From Oscillospiraceae bacterium (GTDB lineage: Bacteria > Bacillota > Clostridia > Oscillospirales > Ruminococcaceae): a stretch of DNA of 12,764 bases. Positions 6,640 through 12,764 of the stretch are shown here, one piece after another; positions within the stretch are counted from its first letter, which is position 1; the number at the start of each line of letters is the position of its first letter. The position numbers and the translations under genes were made by a program. The stretch covers positions 1 to 12,764 of the forward strand of contig JAEDOB010000031.1 in NCBI GenBank assembly GCA_016302225.1, given 5' to 3'. The notes below the pieces were generated by a model. That model saw only the letters and a program-made list of their open reading frames with translations. It was not told the DNA's origin and did not search any database.

Positions 6640-7607
6640 TTTGACTTCTTCTCCTCATTATTGTAGGAACGTTCATAAGCCCTGATAATATCCTGAACAA
6701 GCTTATGACGAACAACGTCCTTTTCCGAAAATCTTGTTATTTCAATATCGTTGATACCCTTGAGAACCCTCATAGCGTCAATAAGTCCCGACTTTCTGCT
6801 GTCGGGCAGGTCTATCTGCGTAATGTCGCCCGTAATGACCATCTTGCTGTTGAAACCAAGTCTTGTCAGGAACATTTTGAACTGCTCTCTTGTGGTGTTC
6901 TGCGCTTCATCAAGAATGATAAAAGCGTCATCAAGAGTACGTCCTCTCATATATGCCAGCGGAGCGACCTCAATGCAGCCCCGTTCCATCTGCTTTGCAA
7001 AGCTTTCCGCACCCAGCATATCAAAAAGTGCGTCATAAAGCGGTCTGAGATAGGGGTCGACCTTGTTCTGCAGATCGCCCGGCAGGAAACCCAGCTTTTC
7101 GCCCGCTTCAACCGCAGGTCTTGTCAGGATAATTTTGTTTATCTCATGCGCCTTGAACGCCTTCACCGCCATAGCCACCGCAAGATAGGTCTTTCCCGTA
7201 CCCGCAGGACCTACACCCAGAACGATAGTATTCTTTGAAATTGCGTCTATATACTTCTTCTGACCGACAGTTTTCGGCTTGACCACCTTGCCGCTGACCG
7301 TAACACATATGCCGTCCCCGCAAAGCTGAGTTATCTCCTCCTGCGCACCCTCGCTGACCATTGAGGAAACATATCTGATACTCTGCTCGCTGACCGTTTC
7401 GCCCTTTCGTATCATTTCAAGAAGCGTACCGATTGCGCTTGCCGCTTCTTTGACCGCCTTTTCATCGCCGTTTATACGAATATCATTTCCGCGGCTGAGA
7501 ATACTGACATCGTACTGCCGCTGAAGCAGATTGACATTTTCATCAAAGCTGCCAAAAAGGGATATTATATCGTCAATGTTGTTTACGTTAAGAATTACTT
7601 CCGACAT
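6636..7607 (-). CDS. phoH: PhoH-like ATPase (PhoL/YbeZ type)
   Basis: PhoH-family proteins are cytosolic P-loop ATPases. The YbeZ/PhoL type is encoded next to YbeY and is thought to be an RNA-associated partner in ribosome or rRNA metabolism; its exact activity is unsettled. The product has an N-terminal region with KH-like character (roughly residues 1-105), the segment VKPKTVGQKKYIDAI, Walker A GPAGTGKT at about 133-140, LTRPAVEAGEKLGFLPGD near 161-178, and Walker B FIILDEAQN at about 229-237. I place the start at the ATG at 7607 (323 residues): GGAGA at 7614-7618 directly abuts the ATG at 7613 but is 6 nt from the one at 7607. It has its own promoter and opens the phoH-ybeY-era-yqzL-recO-mutS2 run. 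Confidence 0.95.
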   Translation of the reverse strand: MSEVILNVNNIDDIISLFGSFDENVNLLQRQYDVSILSRGNDIRINGDEKAVKEAASAIGTLLEMIRKGETVSEQSIRYVSSMVSEGAQEEITQLCGDGICVTVSGKVVKPKTVGQKKYIDAISKNTIVLGVGPAGTGKTYLAVAMAVKAFKAHEINKIILTRPAVEAGEKLGFLPGDLQNKVDPYLRPLYDALFDMLGAESFAKQMERGCIEVAPLAYMRGRTLDDAFIILDEAQNTTREQFKMFLTRLGFNSKMVITGDITQIDLPDSRKSGLIDAMRVLKGINDIEITRFSEKDVVRHKLVQDIIRAYERSYNNEEKKSK

Positions 7608-7639
7608 CTGCATTCTCCATTCAAAAGATATATAAGTGT

Positions 7640-7668
7640 ATTATACCATAGTTTTTAGCAAAATAAAA
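7640..7668 (-). promoter_or_regulatory. Extended -10 sigma-A promoter of the phoH operon
   Basis: On the minus strand a perfect TATAAT (7640-7645) is preceded by TGG, giving an extended -10 (TGnTATAAT). The -35 box 17 bp upstream, TTTTAT (7663-7668), is weak, as is usual with an extended -10. Transcription would start near 7633, about 25 nt before the phoH ATG. The promoter lies in the 88-bp gap after yqfD and would separate vegetative genes from the sporulation pair upstream. Confidence 0.75.
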
Positions 7669-7695
7669 GAGTATTAGACGCATTTTTCAAAACTT

Positions 7696-8895
7696 TTACG
7701 GTGTTTCCGAAGAAAAGTAATCATTTTTCCCGCTGAATATCTCCCTCTCACAGCCGATATTCCCCTCCAATGTATATTTTACAACAATTTCCGCTTCTGT
7801 ATCAGTCAAATTTTTTTGAATTTCCTTGTCAATTATTTGAACGTCATCGCTTTCTATAAAGTTTTGTTCGAAAATGTTAATCTTATCTTCAATTTTCATA
7901 AATGCCGTTTCGGGCAGCACAGTTATCTGCTCGGGGTGAAAAGGTCGGTATTCGGAAACAACGATACCCGCAGGCAGCGTCAGATTCATAAACCGAAAGG
8001 GATTTTCCGCTTCGGTTATCTCCATATCATCGGAAACGGGAGCCTTTCCGCCCCAAATCGGCAGACGCACCCCGCCAATGTACAGCTGCCTGATATTCAC
8101 CGTTTCGTCCTCAACTCTGTCAATGTAGGTCAGCGGCTGGGTGAACACCTGCTTTTCCGTATACCGCCCGATGATCTTCCCCGAAGCATGGACAAGCCGT
8201 GTGTTTCCGTATTTTCCCTCGCATGTCCCGCTGATAAGCAGGTCATTTTTGCAAACCGCTTCTCCCAGCATAGGCACAAGCTCGCCGTTATACACCTCTG
8301 CGTAAACCACCTGTGCGTCCCGCTCGGAAACCACATTGCAGGGGTGATTTGACGCCACCGATTCGGGCGGATAAACCGTTTCCGAAACCTCCACCAGCAC
8401 ACGGCAGCCAATGTTCCTGATTCCTATCCAGGACAGTTCGTCCTCCGCAATGGCAATTTCCCTTTCCGCCTTTCGGAAATTCACATTCGGGATAAACGTA
8501 CCCACCTTAATGCCGCTGTTTCGCAGAGCCGTGAGAATTCTTTCCTCGCTGACATTCTGACAACCGTATATCTCAATATCCAACGCCGTATTGGACAATA
8601 TGGTTATCAGAAATAATCCGCACAAAACGCCTATGTATACCCCCACCCGCTTCACATAAGCCGCCGCAGTAAAATACACCCCCCTTTTCTCAGCAGCCGT
8701 GCAAACCATTCCCAGCTCTTCGGAAATCGAGCACAGCCTTTTGAAATCCCTCCGTCTGACCGAAAGCCGCACACTTTTTCCCGTGTATTGACAGCCCTCG
8801 TACATAACACCATTTTCCTTTAAACCGTTAAGAAACTTCTCGCAGCTTTCCCCCGAAACCTCTGCGGAAATAATTCCTCCTAAACTGCCCAGCAT
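7696..8895 (-). CDS. yqfD: Sporulation protein YqfD
   Basis: YqfD is a membrane-anchored protein made in the mother cell under sigma-E in B. subtilis and required for efficient sporulation; its molecular role is unknown. The 399-residue product has an N-terminal cytosolic region (about 1-80), one clear membrane segment at about 84-102 (VGVYIGVLCGLFLITILSN), then a large predicted external part. That part begins DIEIYGCQNVSEERIL, a POTRA/FtsQ-like start, and is followed by the family's GxxxGxFIPNVNFRKAE and WIGIRNIGCRVLVEV segments near 130-170. The ATG at 8895 is chosen because AGGAGG (8902-8907) lies 6 nt upstream; a TTG at 8916 would place the binding site inside the gene. It starts 1 nt after the yqfC stop, so the two are almost surely co-translated. 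The acidic C-terminal tail is family-variable. Confidence 0.93.
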   Translation of the reverse strand: MLGSLGGIISAEVSGESCEKFLNGLKENGVMYEGCQYTGKSVRLSVRRRDFKRLCSISEELGMVCTAAEKRGVYFTAAAYVKRVGVYIGVLCGLFLITILSNTALDIEIYGCQNVSEERILTALRNSGIKVGTFIPNVNFRKAEREIAIAEDELSWIGIRNIGCRVLVEVSETVYPPESVASNHPCNVVSERDAQVVYAEVYNGELVPMLGEAVCKNDLLISGTCEGKYGNTRLVHASGKIIGRYTEKQVFTQPLTYIDRVEDETVNIRQLYIGGVRLPIWGGKAPVSDDMEITEAENPFRFMNLTLPAGIVVSEYRPFHPEQITVLPETAFMKIEDKINIFEQNFIESDDVQIIDKEIQKNLTDTEAEIVVKYTLEGNIGCEREIFSGKNDYFSSETP

Positions 8896-8896
8896 C

Positions 8897-9157
8897 TTAT
8901 ACCTCCTCAAATTCAACGGAAGATATTTTGCCGTTTACCACAATTCCGTCCGTGTTATAATCGCTGATAGTCAGCCCGCTGCCCCATACCGAAACGATAA
9001 CAGTCGGCGTTTTGACCTTCACATATACGTCATTGTATTCCACTATCTTTCGGCAATGGTCTATTTCCAGCAGATGATTTCCCGATATATATACAGAAGT
9101 GTCAAGATAAGCATTTCTTTTCCGAAGCTCGGATAAGCTGTCCTTGATATTTCCCAC
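8897..9157 (-). CDS. yqfC: Sporulation protein YqfC, GTG start
   Basis: YqfC is a small protein of unknown molecular function that accompanies YqfD and belongs to the sigma-E regulon in B. subtilis. The 86-residue product fits the usual length of about 90. It has an N-terminal helix (NIKDSLSELRKRN), a beta-rich middle including VYISGNHLLEIDHCRKIVEYND, and a C-terminal IVVNGKISSVEFEEV strand typical of the YabP/YqfC family. The frame continues upstream to an ATG at 9244, but AAGGAGAA around 9164-9169 lies 6 nt before a GTG at 9157. Family length also favours that start, and the longer reading would run through the promoter. It is followed 1 nt later by yqfD and is divergent from ylbJ. Confidence 0.88.
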   Translation of the reverse strand: MGNIKDSLSELRKRNAYLDTSVYISGNHLLEIDHCRKIVEYNDVYVKVKTPTVIVSVWGSGLTISDYNTDGIVVNGKISSVEFEEV

Positions 9158-9163
9158 AGCAAT

Positions 9164-9169
9164 TCTCCT
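9164..9169 (-). promoter_or_regulatory. Ribosome binding site fixing the GTG start of yqfC
   Basis: AGGAGA on the minus strand lies 6 nt before the GTG at 9157. No ATG in this frame has a comparable site. Confidence 0.8.
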
Positions 9170-9188
9170 TCCTTGTTGTGCTATAAAC

Positions 9189-9218
9189 ATTATATTAGAG
9201 GACAGCCCCGCATATACA
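9189..9218. promoter_or_regulatory. Possible bidirectional sigma-E-type promoter (yqfCD and ylbJ)
   Basis: Two boxes, ATTATATT (9189-9196) and CATATACA (9211-9218), are exactly 14 bp apart. On the plus strand they read as a sigma-E -35 (TTATATT) and -10 (CATATACA) for ylbJ. On the minus strand the same boxes read as -35 (GTATATG) and -10 (AATATAAT) for yqfCD. The B. subtilis consensus as I know it is KMATATT, 14 bp, CATACAnT; the four boxes match at 5-6 of 7 and about 6 of 8 positions. Predicted starts near 9225 and 9182 give leaders of about 25 nt to both genes. The minus-strand box also contains TATAAT, so a sigma-A promoter for yqfC with a weak -35 is the alternative. Confidence 0.6.
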
Positions 9219-9250
9219 TTATTTATATGATTCGGAAAGGACAAGAGCAG

Positions 9251-10354
9251 ATGAAAATTACAAAAGAATCCGTAAAAAACGTGCTTTTCGCAGCAGCCGC
9301 AGTCAGCTTCGGAGTGCTTATCGTCGTCTATTCAAAAGCAGTCGCCGCCTCGGTTTCCACCGCCTTGGAACGCTGCTTAACGGTAATTATCCCGTCCCTT
9401 TACATATTCACCGCCCTGTCGGGATTTTTCATAAGCAGCGGCACCTATCAACTGTTAGGTAAATTCTTCGGAACGTTTTCGAGATACATTCTGAAACTTC
9501 CCGAAGAACTGTTCGGTATTTTTCTCATAAGCTCTGTGGCAGGCTACCCCATCGGCGCAAAGCTTATCTCGGAATTATACGACCATTCCGAGATAAACAA
9601 AAAGGACGCAGAAAGGCTTCTCTGCGTCTGTTACTCCAGCGGTCCGGCATTTGTTATCGGAACTGTGGGACACAGTATGTTTGCCGAATCCATCAGCGTT
9701 AAAGCGGGACTTGCCCTGTTTCTCTCCAATTTTTCCGCAAATCTGCTTCTGCTTGCCCTGATGAATATCCGAAAACCCGTCCCCGAAAAAACCGATAAAA
9801 AAGCAAAGCTTGATTTCTCCGCCGACATTATGGTGAACTCCGTTGTCGGCGGCGGCAAAAGTATGCTGATAATCTGCGCCGTCATAATCTTTTTTGCGTC
9901 GCTGACCGCAATTTTGTCCGTAACGGGCATTGTCGGAAAATTATCTCTCGCCGTTTCAACAGCACTCGGTATCTCTCAGCCACTTTCGGAAACGCTGATA
10001 TGCGCATTTATGGAAATCAGCTGCATTACGGGACTTGACAGTGCCGCACTCTACCCAGCCGCCGCCGCAATGCTTTCCTTCGGCGGCTTATGCGTCCTGC
10101 TGCAAATAAAAGCAATAATTGGCAGCCGTTTTTCGCTGAAAAGCTTTCTGCTTGCCCGTCCCGTATGCGCAGGATTTTCATATATATCTGCCAAGCTTTT
10201 CTTTTTGCTGTTTGACATAGACATTACCTCGGCAGCATCGGTTACTATTTGTGCAAACAATACTAGCTATTCACCTGTATTAAGCATATTTTTGTTAATT
10301 ATGACAATTTTATTGTTGTCTGAAAAAAGTATAGCCAAATATAAAAATATGTGA
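9251..10354 (+). CDS. ylbJ: Sporulation integral membrane protein YlbJ
   Basis: YlbJ is a polytopic membrane protein of the nucleoside-recognition (GATE) domain type, produced under sigma-E in B. subtilis and needed for normal spore cortex and coat formation; its substrate is unknown. The 367-residue product shows successive hydrophobic helices (about residues 10-28, 42-63, 90-115, 150-180, 210-235, 265-300, 325-355). It carries the family pattern RCLTVIIPSLYIFTALSGFF at about 41-60, then LISSVAGYPIGAKLISELY and CYSSGPAFVIGTVG. The ATG at 9251 is preceded by AAAGGA (9236-9241) with 9 nt spacing; upstream in-frame codons fall in the promoter. It is divergent from yqfC. The last 35 or so codons are markedly more A/T-rich than the rest, and the stop codon is embedded in the next gene's -10 region. 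Confidence 0.92.
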   Translation: MKITKESVKNVLFAAAAVSFGVLIVVYSKAVAASVSTALERCLTVIIPSLYIFTALSGFFISSGTYQLLGKFFGTFSRYILKLPEELFGIFLISSVAGYPIGAKLISELYDHSEINKKDAERLLCVCYSSGPAFVIGTVGHSMFAESISVKAGLALFLSNFSANLLLLALMNIRKPVPEKTDKKAKLDFSADIMVNSVVGGGKSMLIICAVIIFFASLTAILSVTGIVGKLSLAVSTALGISQPLSETLICAFMEISCITGLDSAALYPAAAAMLSFGGLCVLLQIKAIIGSRFSLKSFLLARPVCAGFSYISAKLFFLLFDIDITSAASVTICANNTSYSPVLSIFLLIMTILLLSEKSIAKYKNM

Positions 10355-10360
10355 TATAAT
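10352..10360 (+). promoter_or_regulatory. Extended -10 promoter of the small CxxC gene
   Basis: TGATATAAT is a perfect extended -10, and its TGA is the ylbJ stop codon. No good -35 is visible 16-18 bp upstream. Transcription would start near 10367, about 38 nt before the ATG at 10405. It would give the small gene vegetative expression independent of the sporulation gene before it. Confidence 0.6.
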
Positions 10361-10404
10361 GTACATAGATAAAAAATCAGCAAAGAAAGGACTGTTTATT
10401 CATT

Positions 10405-10617
10405 ATGGCAAAGAAAAAATTATTCGGAAACGATATTCCCCCTCAGTGTCAGTATTGTCACTTTGGTAGCAGAGCCAAGGACGGAAACAAGGTACTCTGT
10501 GAAAAAAGAGGACTTGTCCCCGGTGACGCTTCCTGCCCAAAATTCGTCTACTCTCCCTTAAAGAGAATTCCCGTTAAGCAGCTGCATATCCCGGGAAATT
10601 TCGACGACGAAAATTGA
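10405..10617 (+). CDS. Small four-cysteine protein of unknown function
   Basis: The 70-residue product is basic at the N-terminus (MAKKKLFG) and carries four cysteines at residues 15, 18, 32 and 44 in the order CX2C, X13, C, X11, C. This spacing fits a single small metal (zinc) site. The region around them (CQYCHFGSRAKDGNKVLCE and DASCPKFVYSPLKRIP) looks like short proteins I recall from other Clostridia, all uncharacterised; I give no function. No signal peptide or membrane segment is visible, so it is probably cytosolic. A GAAAGGA site at 10385-10391 lies 13 nt before the ATG, somewhat far but usable. It is monocistronic, with its own extended -10 promoter and a strong terminator 11 bp after the stop. 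It could bind RNA, DNA or a protein partner; nothing here decides. Confidence 0.85.
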   Translation: MAKKKLFGNDIPPQCQYCHFGSRAKDGNKVLCEKRGLVPGDASCPKFVYSPLKRIPVKQLHIPGNFDDEN

Positions 10618-10628
10618 TCAAAATACAT

Positions 10629-10677
10629 AAACGGTCAGCGGAACTCCTGCAAATCGGAATTCCGCTGACCGTTTTTT
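10629..10677. terminator. Intrinsic terminator between convergent genes
   Basis: AAACGGTCAGCGGAA (10629-10643) pairs perfectly with its complement at 10660-10674. The T run TTTTTT at 10672-10677 follows on the plus strand, an excellent terminator for the small CxxC gene. On the minus strand the stem is followed by TTTATGTATTTT, so it can also end tyrS transcripts, whose stop codon is 13 bp away. A further three base pairs are possible inside the loop after one mismatch. Confidence 0.93.
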
Positions 10678-10689
10678 ATTTGCAAAATT

Positions 10690-11907
10690 TTACTTGATAA
10701 TGACCTTGTGGAAAATCTTCTTTCCCTTCTTCACAACAGCTTCACCGTCAATGGTAAGCAGTGCGTTGGGATCGGTCACCTTTTCGTCATTTACCGAAAT
10801 ACCGCCCTGCTGAACAAGACGTCTTGCCTCGCTTCTGGAAGGAGCAATCTTTGTCTTTACCAGCACATCGAGAATGCCTATCTTTCCGTCTGTCAGGTCA
10901 TCGGCAGTCAGCTCGGTGGAAGGCATATCCGCAGCGTTTCCCCCGCCGCCGAAAATGCTCTTAGCGGATTCCAGACACTTGTCCGCTTCCTCCTGTCCGT
11001 GGATAAGCTTGGTAAGCTCGTAAGCGAGAATTTCCTTTGCCTTGTTAAGCTCTGCGCCTTCCATAGTGCGCTCCATCTCTTCGATCTGCTCAATAGGCAG
11101 GAATGTAAGAAGCTTCAGGCACTTGATAACGTCCGCATCACCCACATTTCTCCAGTACTGGAAGAAATCGTAGGGAGATGTCTTTGCGGGATCCAGCCAA
11201 ACTGCACCCTTTTCCGTCTTGCCCATCTTCTTGCCCTCTGAGTTGGTAAGAAGTGTGATGGTCATAGCGTGAGCGTCCTTGCCAAGCTTCTTTCTGATAA
11301 GCTCCGTGCCGCCCAGCATATTTGCCCACTGGTCGTCGCCGCCGAACTGCATATTACAGCCGTACTTTTGGAACAGCATGTAGAAATCGTAGCTCTGCAT
11401 TATCATGTAGTTGAATTCAAGGAATGTCAGACCACGTTCCATTCTCTGCTTGTAGCATTCAAAGGTCAGCATCTTGTTTACCGAGAAGCAGGCACCCACT
11501 TCACGGAGAACGTCCACATAGTTTAGATTTAACAGCCAGTCGCCATTGTTCACAAGAATAGCCTTGTCATCGGAAAAATCAATGAAACGGCTCATCTGCT
11601 TCTTGAAACAGTCAACGTTATGCTGAATGGTTTCGGGGGTCATCATCTTTCTCATATCGGTCTTGCCCGAAGGGTCACCGATCATTGCCGTGCCGCCGCC
11701 TATGAGCACGATAGGCTTATTTCCTGCCATCTGCAGACGCTTCATCAGGCAGAGTGCCATAAAGTGTCCCACATGAAGGCTGTCCGCCGTTGGGTCAAAG
11801 CCGATGTAAAAGGTTGCCTTTCCGTTGTTGATCATCTCGCTGATCTCCTTTTCATCGGTGACCTGAGCGATAAGTCCTCGTCTGGTAAGTTCTTCGTATA
11901 AAGTCAT
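10690..11907 (-). CDS. tyrS: Tyrosyl-tRNA synthetase
   Basis: TyrRS charges tRNA-Tyr with tyrosine. The 405-residue, class Ic enzyme is full length. The Rossmann catalytic domain has YIGFDPTADSLHVGH with the HIGH-type motif HVGH at 45-48. Tyrosine-pocket segments include FNYMIMQSYD at about 165-174 and QFGGDDQW at 187-194. The KMSKS loop is KMGKT at 227-231, a variant seen in TyrS-type enzymes. An anticodon-binding helical domain follows, then a C-terminal S4-like RNA-binding domain from about residue 340 (SRSEARRLVQQGGISVN). A GAGGAGA site at 11915-11921, 7 nt upstream, supports the ATG. It is separated by 189 bp from the methyltransferase gene and converges on the small CxxC gene. Many Firmicutes tyrS genes are T-box regulated; I find only a T-box-like fragment here. 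Confidence 0.98.
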   Translation of the reverse strand: MTLYEELTRRGLIAQVTDEKEISEMINNGKATFYIGFDPTADSLHVGHFMALCLMKRLQMAGNKPIVLIGGGTAMIGDPSGKTDMRKMMTPETIQHNVDCFKKQMSRFIDFSDDKAILVNNGDWLLNLNYVDVLREVGACFSVNKMLTFECYKQRMERGLTFLEFNYMIMQSYDFYMLFQKYGCNMQFGGDDQWANMLGGTELIRKKLGKDAHAMTITLLTNSEGKKMGKTEKGAVWLDPAKTSPYDFFQYWRNVGDADVIKCLKLLTFLPIEQIEEMERTMEGAELNKAKEILAYELTKLIHGQEEADKCLESAKSIFGGGGNAADMPSTELTADDLTDGKIGILDVLVKTKIAPSRSEARRLVQQGGISVNDEKVTDPNALLTIDGEAVVKKGKKIFHKVIIK

Positions 11908-12020
11908 TTTTTATTCTCCTCTATATTAAAATATTTTTTACATGATTATTTTTCATAAACGATGAAATCAAAAACTGATCTCACGGATACCACCGCCCTT
12001 CAATGATATAATAAACGTCC

Positions 12021-12057
12021 TGTATTTTCTGCCCGCCGAAGGCAGGCAGAAAATACA
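12021..12057. repeat. 17-bp palindrome related to the one after mutS2
   Basis: Positions 12021-12037 pair with 12041-12057 around a 3-nt loop. The single non-match (12034 with 12044) is a G-U pair in minus-strand RNA but a C-A mismatch in plus-strand RNA. The stem runs TGTATTTTCTGCC with A-rich sequence on the 3' side, so as with the palindrome at 1840-1870 the tract order is wrong for an intrinsic terminator in both directions. The two share the TTTTCyGCC...GGCrGAAAA layout. It lies 39 bp after the methyltransferase stop codon, upstream of tyrS. Confidence 0.7.
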
Positions 12058-12096
12058 ACTAACCAAAATTCAACTCAAACAAAATATTTATGTGAT

Positions 12097-12764
12097 CTAT
12101 AATTCTTCAAGTATAGTAATTGCACAATAATGCAGTATCTCAAACTGTTCGAGAGCAATATCCGAAAGCATTTTCAGATGTTCTCTTTCAAAATCGGCTA
12201 TCTCACTTTCGGAAAGAGAAGCACCTATTCCACGGCAAGCCTTGATGCGTCCGTTCCAGCTTTCACGGGTAAACGGTATCTTTACATCAAATGTTTCGGC
12301 GTGTACCTTTCGGAAATATTTTTCGTAGATCTCGGGAACAAATATCTCCCGCCGCATATCGCCCTTGCCCGTCCATTTGGGATTGTATCTGAGAACAAGC
12401 TCCTCGCTTTTACCGGCAACATTATCTTCATAAGGCAGCCAGCCCATATAAAGCAGTGCAAGCCGTCCGCCGTCCTTGAGCATATCTGCAAGCAAAGGAG
12501 CGGTTATCTCATGGTCAAAATAGAAAAAGCATTGACAGGCGGTAACAGCATCAAAGCTGCCCTTGGGAAAGTCAAGCTTTTCTGTGGGACAGCATAAAAA
12601 GTCAATGTCCATACCGTTCTCAGCCGCCAGCATTTTCGCTGCATTTATCTGATTTTCGGAAATATCCGTCCCCGTGAATTTTGCACCAAAACGATACATA
12701 TTTCTCGGGATAACACCCGTACCCGTGCCGATGTCAAGCACCCTCTGCCCCGCCGTGCAAATCC
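12097..12764 (-). CDS. Class I SAM-dependent methyltransferase, N-terminus off window
   Basis: The frame is open to the right edge, giving 222 visible codons. Residues before the internal GTG at 12741 (ICTAGQR, then VLDIGTGTGV) continue a normal methyltransferase fold, so the true start lies outside the window. SAM-binding motif I is LDIGTGTG; motif II is GTDISENQI, whose acidic residue should contact the ribose. A DFLCCPTEKLDFP segment and FDAVTACQCFFYFDH (motif IV region) follow, then LKDGGRLALLYMGW. The family resembles UbiE/Methyltransf_11-type small-molecule methyltransferases; the C-terminal third has no feature I can tie to a substrate. It precedes tyrS in the same orientation, but 189 bp and a palindrome lie between, so joint function is not implied. 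Confidence 0.85.
   Translation of the reverse strand, partial: ICTAGQRVLDIGTGTGVIPRNMYRFGAKFTGTDISENQINAAKMLAAENGMDIDFLCCPTEKLDFPKGSFDAVTACQCFFYFDHEITAPLLADMLKDGGRLALLYMGWLPYEDNVAGKSEELVLRYNPKWTGKGDMRREIFVPEIYEKYFRKVHAETFDVKIPFTRESWNGRIKACRGIGASLSESEIADFEREHLKMLSDIALEQFEILHYCAITILEEL

Noticed and set aside
9173..9250. Longer N-terminus for YlbJ (26 extra residues)
   Set aside because: The extra part would be translated from the promoter region and has no binding site, whereas the ATG at 9251 has AAAGGA at a good distance.
12004..12012. TGATATAAT on the plus strand, a perfect extended -10
   Set aside because: It points into sequence antisense to the methyltransferase gene, has no -35 and no plus-strand gene follows. 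The same bases do not make a convincing tyrS promoter on the other strand.

Overview
The window is a compact chromosomal housekeeping region of a Gram-positive, Clostridia-type bacterium, most likely an Oscillospiraceae/Ruminococcus-like species. The evidence for this is the Firmicutes gene order yqfC-yqfD-phoH-ybeY-era-yqzL-recO, strong AGGAGG-type ribosome binding sites, sigma-A-type promoters and endospore-associated genes (yqfC, yqfD, ylbJ, a YlmC/YmxH protein). I see no mobile element, CRISPR array, tRNA, rRNA or phage gene. Apart from ylbJ and one small gene, everything is on the minus strand.

Read in the direction of transcription, the right end holds a methyltransferase gene that runs off the window, then tyrS. 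A short plus-strand segment (ylbJ and a 70-residue four-cysteine protein of unknown function) converges on tyrS at a strong terminator at 10629-10677. ylbJ is divergent from yqfC. Between them lie two sequence boxes 14 bp apart that resemble a sigma-E promoter on both strands, so one site may drive three sporulation genes. phoH has its own vegetative-type promoter at 7640-7645 and opens a tight run: phoH, ybeY, era, a 39-residue yqzL, recO, mutS2. Next come a small PRC-barrel gene, and then rpsB and tsf behind a near-consensus sigma-A promoter and a leader of about 105 nt. tsf is cut by the left edge.

Functionally the window covers translation (S2, EF-Ts, TyrRS), ribosome assembly and RNA processing (Era, YbeY, PhoH-like ATPase), DNA repair and recombination (RecO, MutS2) and mother-cell sporulation (YqfC, YqfD, YlbJ). 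Signals near 5' ends favour starts other than the longest open frame for mutS2 (ATG at 4264), phoH (ATG at 7607), yqfD (ATG at 8895), yqfC (GTG at 9157) and ylbJ (ATG at 9251).

No clearly new biological system is present. The points most worth a second look are the symmetric bidirectional promoter, two related intergenic palindromes whose T and A tracts are the wrong way round for intrinsic terminators, the small CxxC protein, the rpsB leader, and the absence of pgpH, dgkA and cdd from an otherwise canonical cluster.
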